A DNA stretch of 64,000 nt, from NCBI RefSeq assembly GCF_910596095.1, contig NC_056548.1:13665151-13729150 (forward strand), given 5' to 3'. Below the pieces are notes generated by a model. That model searched no databases and was not told the origin of the DNA. It saw only the letters and a list, made by a program, of their open reading frames with translations. The first letter of the stretch is position 1; each line of letters opens with the position of its first letter. The DNA is from Thunnus maccoyii. Taxonomy: Eukaryota; Chordata; Actinopteri; Scombriformes; Scombridae. The position numbers and the translations under genes are program-made. This document shows positions 44,701 to 56,400 of the stretch, in pieces.

Positions 44701-45646
44701 TCACAAAGGCAGGTGAGCTCTTGTGTTTGTGCAAATACTTTTTGTAAACAAATATGTGTGGTATACCTGTGCCCTGTTGGTCTGATGCCCGCCGTTTGCC
44801 CTCTCCATCCATGTAGGAGCTGAGGGCCCTCGAGAAGTGCTCATCAACCACACTGCTGATGTCTCCTTGGTAGTAGGTGAAGAGGACACAGCGAGATGTC
44901 AGGTACTCTGCCTCAGGGGCCTCCTGCTTCTCCTTGGGGCCATCCTCTGGCCGTGAAGCTGCAGGCGTGTAAGAGGAAGAAGAAGATGCAGACGAAGAAG
45001 AAGAGGAGGTTGATCCTCCGGTGCCTGGGCCCCCAGACATCCCCTCAGGACCCCTGGGAGTGTCCATAAAATCCCGGCAGTGAGGAGAAGTGCTGGTCAG
45101 ACCAGTGGGAGCCTGCCAGGGAGGGAGAGGGGGGGAGGGGGAGGAGGAGGGGAGGAGCAGGGAGAGGGTTAAGACAGGTGTTGCAGAGGATAGTTCTGGA
45201 GCTGTCTATGATACATTTTGACATAATGTTTTTCTTTGTGTGTAGCAGCACTGGCATGTGCGTGCGTGCGTGAAAGACATGAGTTTTGTGGGTTCAAGAA
45301 GGACTTCTGCGCTTGTTAAGACATACAAATAGCAGCATTACAAATATATATGTATATATATATGTAAATGACTACAGCTCGAAAACACACAAAAAAAAAC
45401 ATTTTAACGATTTTAACATCGGATTATTTGCCTTTACGCACAAGCTGCATAAACTACCCTGATAGTTGTTCCTCACCTCATCGACCCCCATCTGCCCCTA
45501 CTACAATGGAAATAATAAGAGATATCACCGGAAATGTTAAATATTTCCTCGATTCCTACCTGTAAGCTACTGATGAAAGCAGGAGCAGTCGGTGCGTACG
45601 GTGCGTAATGTCCATAGGCTGGGTACATAACATCCAAACAGCTCAT
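41792..45646 (-). CDS. vgll2b: Vestigial-like family TEAD cofactor (Vgll2, b-type)
   Basis: Nuclear cofactor that binds TEAD factors through a Tondu (TDU) domain; Vgll2 acts in skeletal muscle and craniofacial development. Four coding exons: 45560-45646, 44767-45112, 42281-42727, 41792-41835 (924 nt, 307 residues); phases and GT-AG signals agree. I chose the Met giving MSCLDVMY, the conserved Vgll2 N-terminus; an upstream in-frame ATG (45667) is probably UTR. The TDU core SRCVLFTYYQGDISSVVDEH is at about residues 102-121, with VxxHF at 118-122 and FSRAL after it. Before it is a Ser-rich run (63-76); after it FPPSFWDSNY, a His/Pro repeat and YGPLLMP, all family features. The last exon encodes GLQQHKKGKELYWF and a stop, a tiny conserved tail. 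A strong acceptor (TTTTTCTCAG at 45690) suggests a non-coding upstream exon. Vgll3 shares much of this; the N-terminus favours Vgll2. Confidence 0.88.
43395..43404 (-). promoter_or_regulatory. MEF2-type site in vgll2b intron 2
   Basis: CTAAATATAA on the minus strand matches the YTA(A/T)4TAR consensus. A MyoD-type E-box lies 78 bp away. A match of this length is expected by chance roughly once per several kb of AT-rich DNA, so support is weak. Confidence 0.3.
44186..44221. promoter_or_regulatory. Cluster of nuclear-receptor half-sites
   Basis: TGACCT at 44186-44191, TGACCT at 44195-44200, TGACCC at 44202-44207 and TGACCT at 44216-44221, all in the same direction. Spacers are 3, 1 and 8 bp, so DR3-like and DR1-like pairs are present in vgll2b intron 2. 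The motif type is established for RXR-partner receptors; use here is inference. Confidence 0.35.
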
Positions 45647-45649
45647 GGT

Positions 45650-46020
45650 AGATGAGCGTGTCTTCACTATTCTGTGGAAACCGACCTTCCTGAGAAAAAG
45701 AGTGACAACATTCCGTTTTTTCTTCTGCTGGAGAGAAACGGGCTCGGTGGTCGCTGTTCAGTGAGAAAACGCCTGTTCCAGACTGAACATAGTAACTCCA
45801 GTCCTCCCTGTGTGCGCCACAACAGCTGCGGCAGCAAAATGTGGCGAGGGTTATGGAGCAAGCATGAGGGTGTCCTGTCCTGTACATCTCTGTGTCAACC
45901 CCTCCCACCTTTACTAGCCCTCCACCACCCCCCACATCACCGCCAACACTCCCATTACCACCACAACACAAATCACAGCTAAAGCAGATTAATGATTATT
46001 AATAATTAATTTAATTTGTT
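45650..46020 (-). promoter_or_regulatory. vgll2b 5' region
   Basis: GC-richer sequence upstream of the start codon with a strong splice acceptor at 45690-45691 (minus), implying a 5'UTR intron. C-rich/GGT-rich simple sequence lies at 45900-45970. No TATA box was identified and the start site is unknown. Confidence 0.4.
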
Positions 46021-46027
46021 AAAAGTT

Positions 46028-46048
46028 TAACCCTAACCCTAACCCCTA
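46028..46048 (+). repeat. Short telomere-type repeat
   Basis: TTAACCCTAACCCTAACCCC: about three CCCTAA units inside ordinary intergenic sequence. Too short to prove an old chromosome end. Confidence 0.7.
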
Positions 46049-49000
46049 AAACTTGACTGGGTATGATTTCTGTCAAAACATATAGGTGTGGATCATGTCA
46101 AAAAGTCTGGCAATTCAAAATTTCCATAACTCAATTCAAAGATTAAAAAAAAGAAAAAATAGACAAAAGGTGCTTTCTAGAAAAGCTGGAGATATCCTGT
46201 TGCTAATTATGGGTCCACCATTTTTTCATCCTAGTGTAAAATAAAGGTTAAATATAATGTCATCCAGTTACACAAATAGATTTGGATGAAGTCATGGAGC
46301 TTTATGACCAGCACGACAATGGGCACATGATACATGCGATTCAGTGACTTTTTATTTCTTTCCATGTCCTGTGGATACTTGAAAACTTTGTGCTCAGTCC
46401 AAGCTGAAACTGTATCCATGGTCTTAAAACAGCCATTGGTTGCCAAGTAAACCTTCAAGTCATCTGAAGTATTTAGTGAGTTCCCAGAATGACACATAGG
46501 TGTCAACTATAGGTTGCATACACTGGTTACACTGACATAGAGGAGAAAGGGACTCTGCACAAATCTATGGCAAATTATCACCTATCAGCAGTGCAAATAA
46601 AAAGATATTTTCACACACACAAACACAATTATACGAATGTAGACAATTACAGAGCAGCCCATCATGCATCCGTGCACAAAAAGACTAAAAATGCATCCTG
46701 AAATCATTCAACCTGGTAAATGACAAGTTAGATACACTCTCCAAAAAAGTGTTGTCTATTTCTCTTGTTTTAAGAGTTTACAGGTGCCTGATGTTTGGGC
46801 ATGCCAGTCTTTTTGACAGGCACTTCAGAATGCCTGGGAGAATAGTGTGGAAAATTTGCAGAATTCCATGGACGAGTGTCAGATGAGGTGGAATGTCTCT
46901 GATGTATGCTAGTGGACGAGCTCCTCGGGAAGTTACTTCGTCCCTCTGCTGCGTTCTCTAGATGGAGAACATGACCAACATCTCGCTCTGCATACATCAC
47001 ACATAGTATGAATAACTTGTGGCAGGTTATTGGCATGCTAATGAATCGAACATGCTCTTAAATAGCAGTGGCTAAGTGGATATGTAACAGTAACTTCGCA
47101 CTTTGCCCTGGTCTTGCATCACGGACTTTACAGCATGGCGCTGCAATATAATACTACATATTGTTCATCATCATATTGAACATAGCCACAGGAGGGCATC
47201 AACAGAGAAGGACAGTTTGTAAAACATTTTTGTATAGATTTAAATCACCTAGCATTCACTTTTTCACATTATTAGAACACTAATAATATATCAGCCTATT
47301 ACCCTCATAGCCTCATAGATCCATAGACATGCAGGGTAATGCAGGGCAACACTGTAGTCAGGGAGAAAGAGAGTGATGCAATGCTAGAAAGCTCACTGTT
47401 ACACCAGCGTGATCAACAGCTGCAGCTGACGGAAGGGAAGAGAGGCCACTATTAGTATTAATGGCCATGACTAAATTTCTCTCTGTGTCTCTGTCCCTCT
47501 TTCTGTCTCTGTCTCTCCCTCCCACTTGTCTCCCCTTGTGGTACATACACCTTTTCTCTATTTAATCACTCTGTTTTCCACTTGGAAGAGTCATCCCTTT
47601 TTGTCATTTGTGTGTGTCTGTGCACGTGTGTGAATATGTGTGTGACAACATTTGTCATCAACTGACCAAACTAGGAACAGGGCAAGAGAAACAACCAGCT
47701 TGCAAACACATGGCTGAAATCCAACCGGAGCCCAAAACTAACTCAGTTGGATGCTAAAATCTGCATGTTAAAATGTTTGCATGTAAAGAACAGTATGTGC
47801 AAGGGTCTACAGCTCCTCTTGTGTGTGTGTGTGTGTGTGTGTGTGTCACTGTGCAAGTGTGTGTGGAGGTGTCTGCGTGTCTACATTTACGTGTATATGC
47901 TGAAAATAAACATAGGTTACATCACTCCTTGTGACCCTGCAGCACATCTAAGCCCCGCCCCTCTCAAAAGAGGTCTGACCAGGCAAAGTCTCCCATTGGC
48001 TGAGGTGTTGCAGGCCAGTTGAGGAAGTAATGGCAACCTGGTTTTATTTAGACCACTATTCACATTGCAACACCACCATTAATAGTTTATACTCTATGCT
48101 AGAAATACCTGTGTACATTAAAGACAAAACTGCACACATGTACATTTATCAACCCTATACACGACCAGTTAAATTGTCGTCAACAATGTAAGAACTACAT
48201 GAAGAGTCAAATATGTATAAGCAAATCAGCACAATGTGACCAGTAAGCTTATGGTGGTGAACTGTAAAGTTGGGCTTGTTGAGTTATGAACCCGAAACCA
48301 TTTAAGCTACCTCCTGAAACAACAAGGCCTTTATTAAGGTCTCAGTCTGGCTTGGTCCCAAGGGGGTCGGACCTTAGGATTCCACTGTTGTTTATATGCC
48401 TCAATGTGTATGTGTGTCTGTGTGTGTGTGTGTATATACGTCCAAGACAGAGATGTACAGCTGCCCCGTTGTCCAGTTCCACACAAACTCATCTCAGCTG
48501 TTCAAAATCATCACTGAGTGTCATCGGAAACACTGGCACACACACACACACACACACAAAGGGCCACATATGGACAGGTCTGGCTCATTCATCCTTCTAC
48601 ACAAATGTTGGTGATAAATCCTCTGTGATAGAATGTGCAAGTGTGCAGCTATTTTCTTCCTAAAACAACTCCCTCATTGTCCTCACAGACCACCAGGACC
48701 CCGGGAATCCAGAGGCTCAAATATAGAAATCTAGAAATATATTAATGATTTTAAAAATTATACTGTTTTTTGCACAACTTAGCCCATTTATTAGATACAA
48801 TTTACACTTAGCATTACTGTAGTCTTTTTCCAAAGTTAACTGAGGCCTAGGTTTATAGATAGATACAGCATTTTTACTACGTTTTGCCTTGTATGCCTGA
48901 AGAAGGTCTATAACTGAAAGCTTGTGTACATCAAATTAAATAGAGTGTGCCGAATCTTGTGTGCAGAAGTTGTTTTTTAAAGTTGCTGTCTGGGAAACCA

Positions 49001-51300
49001 TTGGCTTCAGATCATGGTAGCACATAAGCCAGCTTGGAGAGACTTTTGACTGAGGTCACCTTAAACCTCTGTGGCTTTAGTTGTTTTTTTCAAAGTTGTG
49101 TTACAGTTGTTTGAGAGTGCTACTTAAAGCATTGTTTGTAGAGTTATAAGGGTCTTAAATGCATTGATCATCAAGAAAATTATTTCTCAAAGTTTATAAT
49201 TTATTCAGCATTTCTGTAGTCCCAAAAAAGCATTATAATTTTCAAAATATATCACGCAATTTCTGAGGTGTTTGGGCACAAGTGTTCTCATATTTAAACA
49301 TACTGACATTTTTAAAAAGTCTTTGTGATTGGTATATTTACATAATTTGACAGTCACCTGTACATTATCTTTTTCATGACATCCATGTTGTGTTAATGAT
49401 CATCCTGCCTTGAAACAGCATTGCCACCTTAAAACAAGACACTTTAGGCCAAAAAATAGACTGGATGAACTTTTGCTGTTGGATTACATTCATCAAAATG
49501 GTTTGAAGACTATGCAAATGAATTTTCATACAATGCTGAAGTGAATATATGCAGCTGTCTGGCAAATGTGGCATTTTAAGTAATATAACAACTTATGGTA
49601 CGCTTTGCAAGGTCGTCACTAGTATTTGTATTGTACTATTTGAAGTAAATTTTGTAAAACATGCAAAAACAGTGGGTTGGTCCTTTAAATATTGCTTAGA
49701 AATTAAAACAACTGTTAATATTGCACTGTGTGGATTATGAATGTTGTAGTTTTAGGTGATGCAAGGCATCTACACTCACACACACACATACACTGTACAC
49801 ACAGAGCCTCTGCACAGGTAAACACATTCAATGCTCACTGTTTATTAAAGGCTAACCCTCTGAAACGGACAGAATGTGAATTAACAGCATCCTTGGAGAG
49901 GCTTACAAGTGCTACATTCCTAACATCCTATTACTGAGGGTACCCTGCCGCCACACCGCCACTGGGTCACTGGAGTTATGCACACACAATCACAAATTCA
50001 CACATATGCGTATGACCACACACAGATATACAGCCAAAGGAACACAAACACAAACACATGAATGATGCACACAGAAACACAAATCTGGGCTTGTGGGATT
50101 GTCGCCTTCCTGCCTGACATTTCTGCTTTATTTGCCAGAGGGGGCTGCAGGGCACTATGGGTGGCAGCGGGTGGTGGGATAGAGATGCGGAGGGTGGATG
50201 CAGGGCATAATCACAAATTTGGTGTGTCACGTGGTCAAACAGGGAAGATTTACGACTGATCAGGTTCCACATCGGCAGCATGGTGTTGTGGCTTCAGAAT
50301 GCCAGGTATGGGAGTGAGATCAGACTCCAGATTTAGTTTGTACACCCCCTCTGGCAACTGTAGCCGGTGTGACCGGCTGAAGATGGCAGTGTTATTGGTG
50401 GTTGGAGTGGGGGACATGGTCTTTCGTTGTTTGGTCTATCTACATCTTGTTGTTGTAGATATTTAGATGCCTCTGAACATGCAGACGTGCCAAAATAGCA
50501 CTCATGCAGTAAACTGATATAGATTTTGAGTGAAAAGTCAAAAAGCACTGTGAGACTAGTTTGATAAAACAGACAGGTAGAGAGAATCATTATACTCTAA
50601 AGACCCCTCTTTTCTTTCTCCCATTTTATTTGCTCCTCTGCAGTCAGGAGTTATGATTTACTCACCGGTGACATCATGGAGACCACAGCTATTTTTATTG
50701 GCTGGTAGATGGCCAACTCTTCTCCATGCTATGCCACCTGTCCAATCCACACCAGTCAACAAGCCCCTGGGAAAAAAAGTCAAGCACCCAAAAATGATTG
50801 AGAGTTGAAAGGAGGAATATGATACATGCATGCCATGCTACTGTCCTAGGCATGTTTCACAAGTCAAATGTCTTGTCACTGCTACTGGTTTGCCATCCCT
50901 ATTTGTCTGTGTTATTCATACACTGGTAACAGTCGACTGTACGTCCTTTCACACGCACACACACTGCTATCCATTGTATATATATCTTGTACCATCACTC
51001 AACATATTTTTTTTTTAGTTTTGTACATGAATTTAAAATAAGGCTTGTGATCTACACTATGCCCTGCTCCCTTGTTCACCCCTTGATGTGTGAGAGTGTG
51101 TGTTTGTGTGACTCCGAGGGTGGGGTTATTCCTGGCCCTGTGTCCTGTGTTCTTAGGTGCAATTTAGTCACATACCATCTGACCAACCCTTGGCCCTGAA
51201 AAACGATAAGTGCCCTACATGATGTCAGCTGTTAGCAAAAGCAGGTTAGGGGAGCTATGAGAAAGGTAAAGCAATATTGTTGAATACAGTTATAACATTG
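46049..51300. other. Gene-poor intergenic region between vgll2b and ythdf2
   Basis: No convincing gene. Microsatellites: (GT)13 at 47821-47846, GT-rich at 48410-48434, (CA)n at 48537-48558 and CA-rich at 49775-49800. A GC-box and CCAAT pair sits at 47952-48000. A minus-strand frame at 46770-47036 (88 codons, Ser/His/Arg/Pro-rich) lacks a recognisable domain and is left uncalled. Confidence 0.5.
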
Positions 51301-51304
51301 CTCC

Positions 51305-51767
51305 ATATACACTCACTGAGCACTTTATTAGGAAAACATGCAATCTAATGCAATCCAATACAACGGCTCTGCCATAAATTCTACTTTTACGAAGCTTATA
51401 CATTTTCAGTTTTTGTTGACATTGTCAGAAAGGTTATAATTCTACTTTATCATTGAGGTCGTAGTGGGTGGTTGCGGTGTACTGGAGTACATGATATGGA
51501 AAAGTGCTCCTAATATTTTGCCCCCCTCATGTAATGTTTATATTTTGTCCACCCCATTAACATACATGAGGGGGCAAAATATTAGGAACCCTTTTCAATA
51601 TAGTGCACTCCAGTATACCACCACCACCACCACCCACTATGACCTCAATAGTAAACATCAAGTAGAATTATCACCAATGTAAAAGTAGAATTTATGGCAG
51701 AGCTGTTGTATTGGATCGCATTAGATTGCACAGGTGCTCCTAATAAAACGCTCGGTGAGTGTATATC
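51305..51767. mobile_element. Palindromic (foldback) MITE, about 460 bp
   Basis: Left end TATACACTCACTGAGCACTT (51306) is mirrored at the right end (GCTCGGTGAGTGTATA in plus). The arms pair along almost their whole length: CTCTGCCATAAATTCTACTTT on the left recurs inverted near 51680-51706, and TAATATTTTGCCCCCCTCATG pairs with CATGAGGGGGCAAAATATTA around a loop near 51540. TA dinucleotides at the edges fit a Tc1/mariner-type MITE. This end sequence is common in teleost genomes. Confidence 0.85.
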
Positions 51768-52828
51768 ATGACCTTATTAAAATATACGGGCATTTTAAGT
51801 GTTGATAAGCGTCAGAATTCTCAAATGAAAAAGGCTATCTAAAGACTATTAAGGGAAATGAATGCCTGCTTACAGAACCACACAAAAGTGTCAGGATCCA
51901 AAATAAACGAGACTCAAATAATCTAATGTATTCTATTTTGATGTTTGCAATGGCTTTTGAATGAGTAGGTAGGTATAGGCTTGGTGAGTTTATAAAAGAT
52001 GACTCACAAACTGAGATCATATAGTATAGAGACACTTCTAATTACTGTCTGAATCGCCAGAGCTTGGTTAGATACAGATCAACAAGAGTACTTCACAAAT
52101 GAATAGCATGTAAACCAAAATATAACAATCATGAAGGGATCTGCTGATGAAGTATCTTTAATGTGTATGTTAGTGTGTAGAATACCATTTAGTGTGATTC
52201 ACAGAGAGCTAAATAAGAAATTGTCCCGAGTGGTCATGTGTGATAATTGCACATCCACACAGAGGTTGCTTATGACCTCACTGCCTTGCTTAAATCACAA
52301 CTTCAACAACTTCATGACAGTGACTACAGGAGTCCACCTTGTGGCAGGGGTATGAAATGGCAAGTAATGCTCATTTTTTTTTTTAGAGCGTCCCTGAAAA
52401 GAGATTGTTATTCTGTGAACCCTCTAGTGGGTAATAAAGGTTTTTTCAAAAAAAGGAAAGACCAACATGCTGTCTCAAATAGTTGTTCTTTGTCCAATGG
52501 GAAATGCTTTTCTGTTGTGGTATTCAAAATTGTTTTATATTTCTTAAGATCTTTTCATCTTCTATTTTCCCCATTAGAGTTTGTAGACTCCTGTGATTTG
52601 TAATGTCTCATTGACGCAGAACAAACTGAAAAGGATGGGAAAAAAAGTTATTTACCATCAGTTAATAAGTTCAGTCTATGAAACATTCAGTCTATCCCAT
52701 TGCAATAGGATTTAAAGATTTCTGAATTGTTAAATTGAGTAGCATGCTATTATCTTCTAAAATTGTTTGAATCTGTACTCAACAGAGATTGAGAGAAGAG
52801 GCAGATTAAATAAATAATTCATACAATT
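51768..52828. other. Intergenic, no gene seen
   Basis: AT-rich sequence. Open frames near 52131-52600 have no family resemblance or splice context. Confidence 0.45.
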
Positions 52829-53670
52829 TACAGTACCAATAAAGTTTTGACACATCTACTCATTCAAGGGTTTTTCTTTATTTTTTTACTATTTTCTACA
52901 TTGTAGAACAATACGAAAGACATCAAAACTATGAAATAACACAAATGGAATTATATTGTAATCAAAAGTGTTAAACAAACCATAATATCTTTCATATATA
53001 ATATTCCTAAAAGTAGCCACTGTTTGCCCTGATGACAGCTTTGCACACCATTGGCAGTATCTTAACCAGCTTCATGAGGTCATCACCTGGAATGGTTTTC
53101 AATTAACAGGTGTGCCTTGTCAAAAGTTAATTAGTGGAATTTTTGCCTTATTAATGCGTTTGAGACCATCAGTTTTATTGTGCTTAGGGTGTTGGTATAC
53201 AGCAAATAGCCCTATTCAGCTGCTATAGTAATCCATGTTATGGCAACAACCACTCAACTAAGTAAAGAGAAACGACAGTCCATCATTACTTTAAGACATA
53301 AAGATCAGTCAATCTGTAAAATTTCAAGAACTTTGAAAGTTTCTTCAAGTGCAGTTGCCACCCACTGTGAAGCGTGGAGGTGTGATCGTATGGGGGGACT
53401 TTTCTGGCAATAGTGTTGGCAATTTATTCAGAATTCATGGCATACTTAACCAGCATGGCTACCCCGGCATTCTGCAGTGACACACCATCCCATCTGGTTT
53501 ACACTTATTGGGACCATCATTTGTTTTTCAATAGGATAATGACCCAAAACACACCTCTAGGCTATGAAAGGGCTATTTGACCAAGAAGGAGAGTGATGGG
53601 GAGCTGCATCAGCTCACATGGCCTCCATAATCACCTGACCTAAACCCAACTGAGATGGTTTGGAAAAATT
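52829..53670 (+). mobile_element. Tc1-like transposon, internally deleted
   Basis: Begins with the characteristic left terminal repeat (ACAGTACCAATAAAGTTTTGACACA near 52831, CATTCAAGGGTTTTTCTTT at 52861), then the element's untranslated leader and the start of the transposase region (AAAGAGAAACGACAGTCCATC at 53264). Near 53357 the sequence jumps to the DDE C-terminal half: VWGDFSGNSVGNLF, a FQ-DNDPKHTSRL catalytic-Asp motif with a stop inside, and SPDLNPTEMVW carrying the catalytic Glu. The N-terminal DNA-binding half is gone and the right terminal repeat is missing. It cannot move on its own. Confidence 0.9.
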
Positions 53671-54350
53671 GGTCCAGTATCAGAACAGTTCAGTCGGCAG
53701 CTGTCAAATGGGCTACAGTGTAATCCTTTGGGGCAACTGCACCCCATCAATGTATGTCCACTAAAAGTGCTTGTTTTTGCCACTGACAGGCTTGTTGGGC
53801 AGATTGTGTCTGACAAAATTATGTGAGAGGTGAATTGTTGCAAGAAGACAATGGTGGAAACATGAGTGACAGTTGGAGAGAGAAGAGCCAGAAAGAGTTT
53901 GTTGTGTTGGAATACAGAAAGCGAAGCTTAGTTTCATCTAAAAGATTTTCAAAGCCATGGATGAATATCTTCCTGCAACAACTCAACTCTCGTGAGATTT
54001 CAGAGCGAGACTTCTCTTTGAAGTCTCCATAAAGTTGTCAGACACATATAATAACAATCTGGGCCTGTCAGTGGCAGAAACAAGAACTTTTAGTGGATGT
54101 ACATTGATGGGGCGCAACTGCCCCAAAGGATTACATTGCAGCCTGTTTCGTGGCCGCTGCCTGAAGCACTCTTGCTCAGTATGGGACCAGTTTCAAAAAT
54201 TGTTGTCCCCATTAGTCAATAAGACACAAAATGATGGGAAAATTCGGTCCAGGTTGAAAAATCCCAAAGTTTCCCTTTTGAGTAGTTTTTACATTGCTGC
54301 ATTGATACTTCTTCCACCACTGGTCACAAGCTGAAAAGGTTGGGAACCAC
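53660..54350. mobile_element. Long inverted-repeat element cutting the Tc1 copy
   Basis: About 160 bp at 53660-53820 reappears inverted at about 54030-54205: GTAATCCTTTGGGGCAACTG pairs with the complement of CTGCCCCAAAGGATTAC, and the TTTTGCCACTGACAGGC arm matches CCTGTCAGTGGCAGAAAC. A 210-bp centre separates the arms. The two frames called here on opposite strands encode similar Cys-rich peptides only because of the inversion. The sequence past 54205 ends near GGTTGGGAACCACTGGTCTAG, a common MITE-type end. Confidence 0.75.
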
Positions 54351-55320
54351 TGGTCTAGAGCAGCAGTTATCTTTTAAAGTTAAGCATTGCCCACTTGGCT
54401 TTGCTTGGCCCCCTCCCATAGGCATGCATAGGGTGGCGCTTACCAGTTTGTTTATAAATACTCTTTTAAAATGTATAATTTAGAGAAGGACTGGAAGTCC
54501 AATAAGAAAACAATTCATTTTCATTGGAGAAATGTTTATTTCCCACAAACCACCAATTCTTATTGCTACCCTTAGTGGGGGCCCATCGTCCAGGCTGAGA
54601 ATTGACGGTCTGTTTGAAGATGTTAAAGATCCCCTCCAGACATGTTTTAAGATGTATATAAAATACTCCACTTTAAATAATAATTTGTGACTGATATGTT
54701 TTTTCAAAAAAACTTTTTACAGAAATTTTTTAAGTATCTTGTTAAAATCCTTAAATTACATCTCTTCCTTCCCCCTCATTAAAAATTCCAGAATCTATAA
54801 ATATGCAAATATTTTCAATTTCTAAAGTTTTCCTGCTAAACACAAGATGTCTCCTACTTCACTGTAAAGTTCATTCTATGTATGTGCACTGGAGGCTTCA
54901 AGTTTCCACATCACACTTGTACAAATCATAAATCATCATATTTTAGTGAGCACAGAGAAACTTTCCACTTTCTACAGATTAATGTAAAATAAGAAGCAAG
55001 TGTCAAACTCAGACAGTGAAGCACAGTGAAGCTAAAACATTCAACTGTAGGAACAAGAAGAAAAACATATCTTTCAGTGGGGGGGACTTTGAAAATATCA
55101 AGTTCATCAGAAAATGTTAGCTTTTTGATAGGTTACTCTTCTATTTGTTAGGCTATTTAATATTTAACCTCATTTTAAATTAAACTGTAATGAATATAGA
55201 CCCTTTTTATGGCATAAAACATTTAAGGACCCCTTTCCATTAGCTGTTTGTTTTTCATTGACATACTTTAAGTGTTATAGCAGGTAGTGCTTTATGTCCA
55301 TGGTCATGGTTAAAACTAGC
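54351..55320. other. Intergenic, upstream of ythdf2
   Basis: AT-rich and non-coding. No transposon recognised. The base composition changes sharply to CpG-rich at about 55320. Confidence 0.5.
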
Positions 55321-56400
55321 TCCTCCGCGCCACTGGGGGGCGCGTGTCTGCTGTAAATAAATGCCATCGTGGGTAGTCGAGGGCCGCCCAGCCATGTTGA
55401 GGAGTCTGTCAAGCAAACTGCAGCCCGCCATTGTGTAGAAACCAAGCTCTGTAGAGAGATAGGGGCGCTTGGCTGAAACTCTTCAATAGCTAGACAAATT
55501 CTGCACCCTGCCGCTTTTATTTAGGAGTATATACAGTTACACAGGCTCCGGGGGGGAAAAGACATGTCAGCCAGCAGCCTTCTTGAACAGGTAAAGAGAG
55601 GTATTTTCTGAACATTTACGAGGGCCAAATTTCTCAGCATCGCGACGGCTAGCGAGGATAGCTTAGCTCAGAGGCAGCGGCTGTGGCTCAGTAGTGCAGT
55701 AGGCCTGACCACCTGCTAAAGGAACTGACTGCTGAAAATATATCTCTTCATCTATTTTTTCCCCTTCCTCTCTTCTCATAAATCAAACCTTCATGAATCA
55801 CCTGGACCCAATCCAGAGACCGAAAGGCCAAACAAATAAAGGTAAGAACAAATATTGTCTTAACATGATCGTCTTGGGTTGAGTGAATGCGGATCTTTTT
55901 TACGTGCGGTGCGCGTTGAAAATCTTGCGTGCGCGGATATGATGGCTAATCTCAGGCCTGCCTGTTAGCTGGACATGTTTTTTTTTGCATTAAACATAAC
56001 TCCTCAATGAAACACAACACGACATTATGTTCAACAAGAGTGTTCTCAATCGTTCACACACTCAGTCTCCTTTACATCCCCGCAACGGCAGTCGTAGGTT
56101 CACACAACTAACTAGCTAACTCTTGGCTAGCTAACGTTAAATGGCAACATGATACACATCAGCATCCTTTTCCTGGTTTACTTGCACCGCTTTTTATTGC
56201 GATGACAGGTGCGAGAGTGAAGTCTTATTACTCCCTCTCACTTGATATCGGTCACTGTGAAACATTATTGCTACAGGTGCCAACCTAGCACGCTGGCCAG
56301 TCGGCTAATGTTAGCCAAGTCCGTCATGTTGAAAGGACTCTTGGCGCTCGTTAACATGGAGACGCTGCGCACTGCATGCAGCTAGCACGCTAGCTATGTG
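55320..56400 (+). promoter_or_regulatory. CpG-rich promoter region of ythdf2
   Basis: CpG density rises at about 55325 (CGCCACTGGGGGGCGCGTG) and stays high through exon 1 and the start of intron 1, fading by about 56400. There is no TATA box at the expected place, as usual for a housekeeping CpG-island promoter. The exact start sites are unknown. Confidence 0.7.
55394..55438 (+). other. Upstream open reading frame in the ythdf2 5' leader
   Basis: ATG at 55394 in the context GCCATGT, 14 codons (MLRSLSSKLQPAIV) and TAG at 55436-55438, ending 125 nt before the main start. It acts only if transcription starts upstream of 55394, which the sequence does not settle. Confidence 0.45.

Larger units (their letters stand above)
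42728..44766 (-). other. vgll2b intron 2, with possible regulatory clusters
   Basis: Intron between TDU exon and the C-terminal exon. It contains a poly-pyrimidine tract (minus) at the acceptor (42735-42775), (GA)n at 43020-43050, a (CA)n at 43236-43254, a CACCTG E-box at 43312-43317, a MEF2-type site at 43395-43404 and four TGACCT/TGACCC half-sites at 44186-44221. No nested gene seen. Confidence 0.6.

Noticed and set aside
46770..47036. 88-codon minus frame between vgll2b and ythdf2
   Set aside because: No domain, no splice or promoter context, and composition biased; kept only as a note.
55681..55730. tRNA/SINE-like GGCTGTGGCTCAGTAG in ythdf2 intron 1
   Set aside because: Only an A-box-like stretch is present, with no B box at the right distance and no SINE body.
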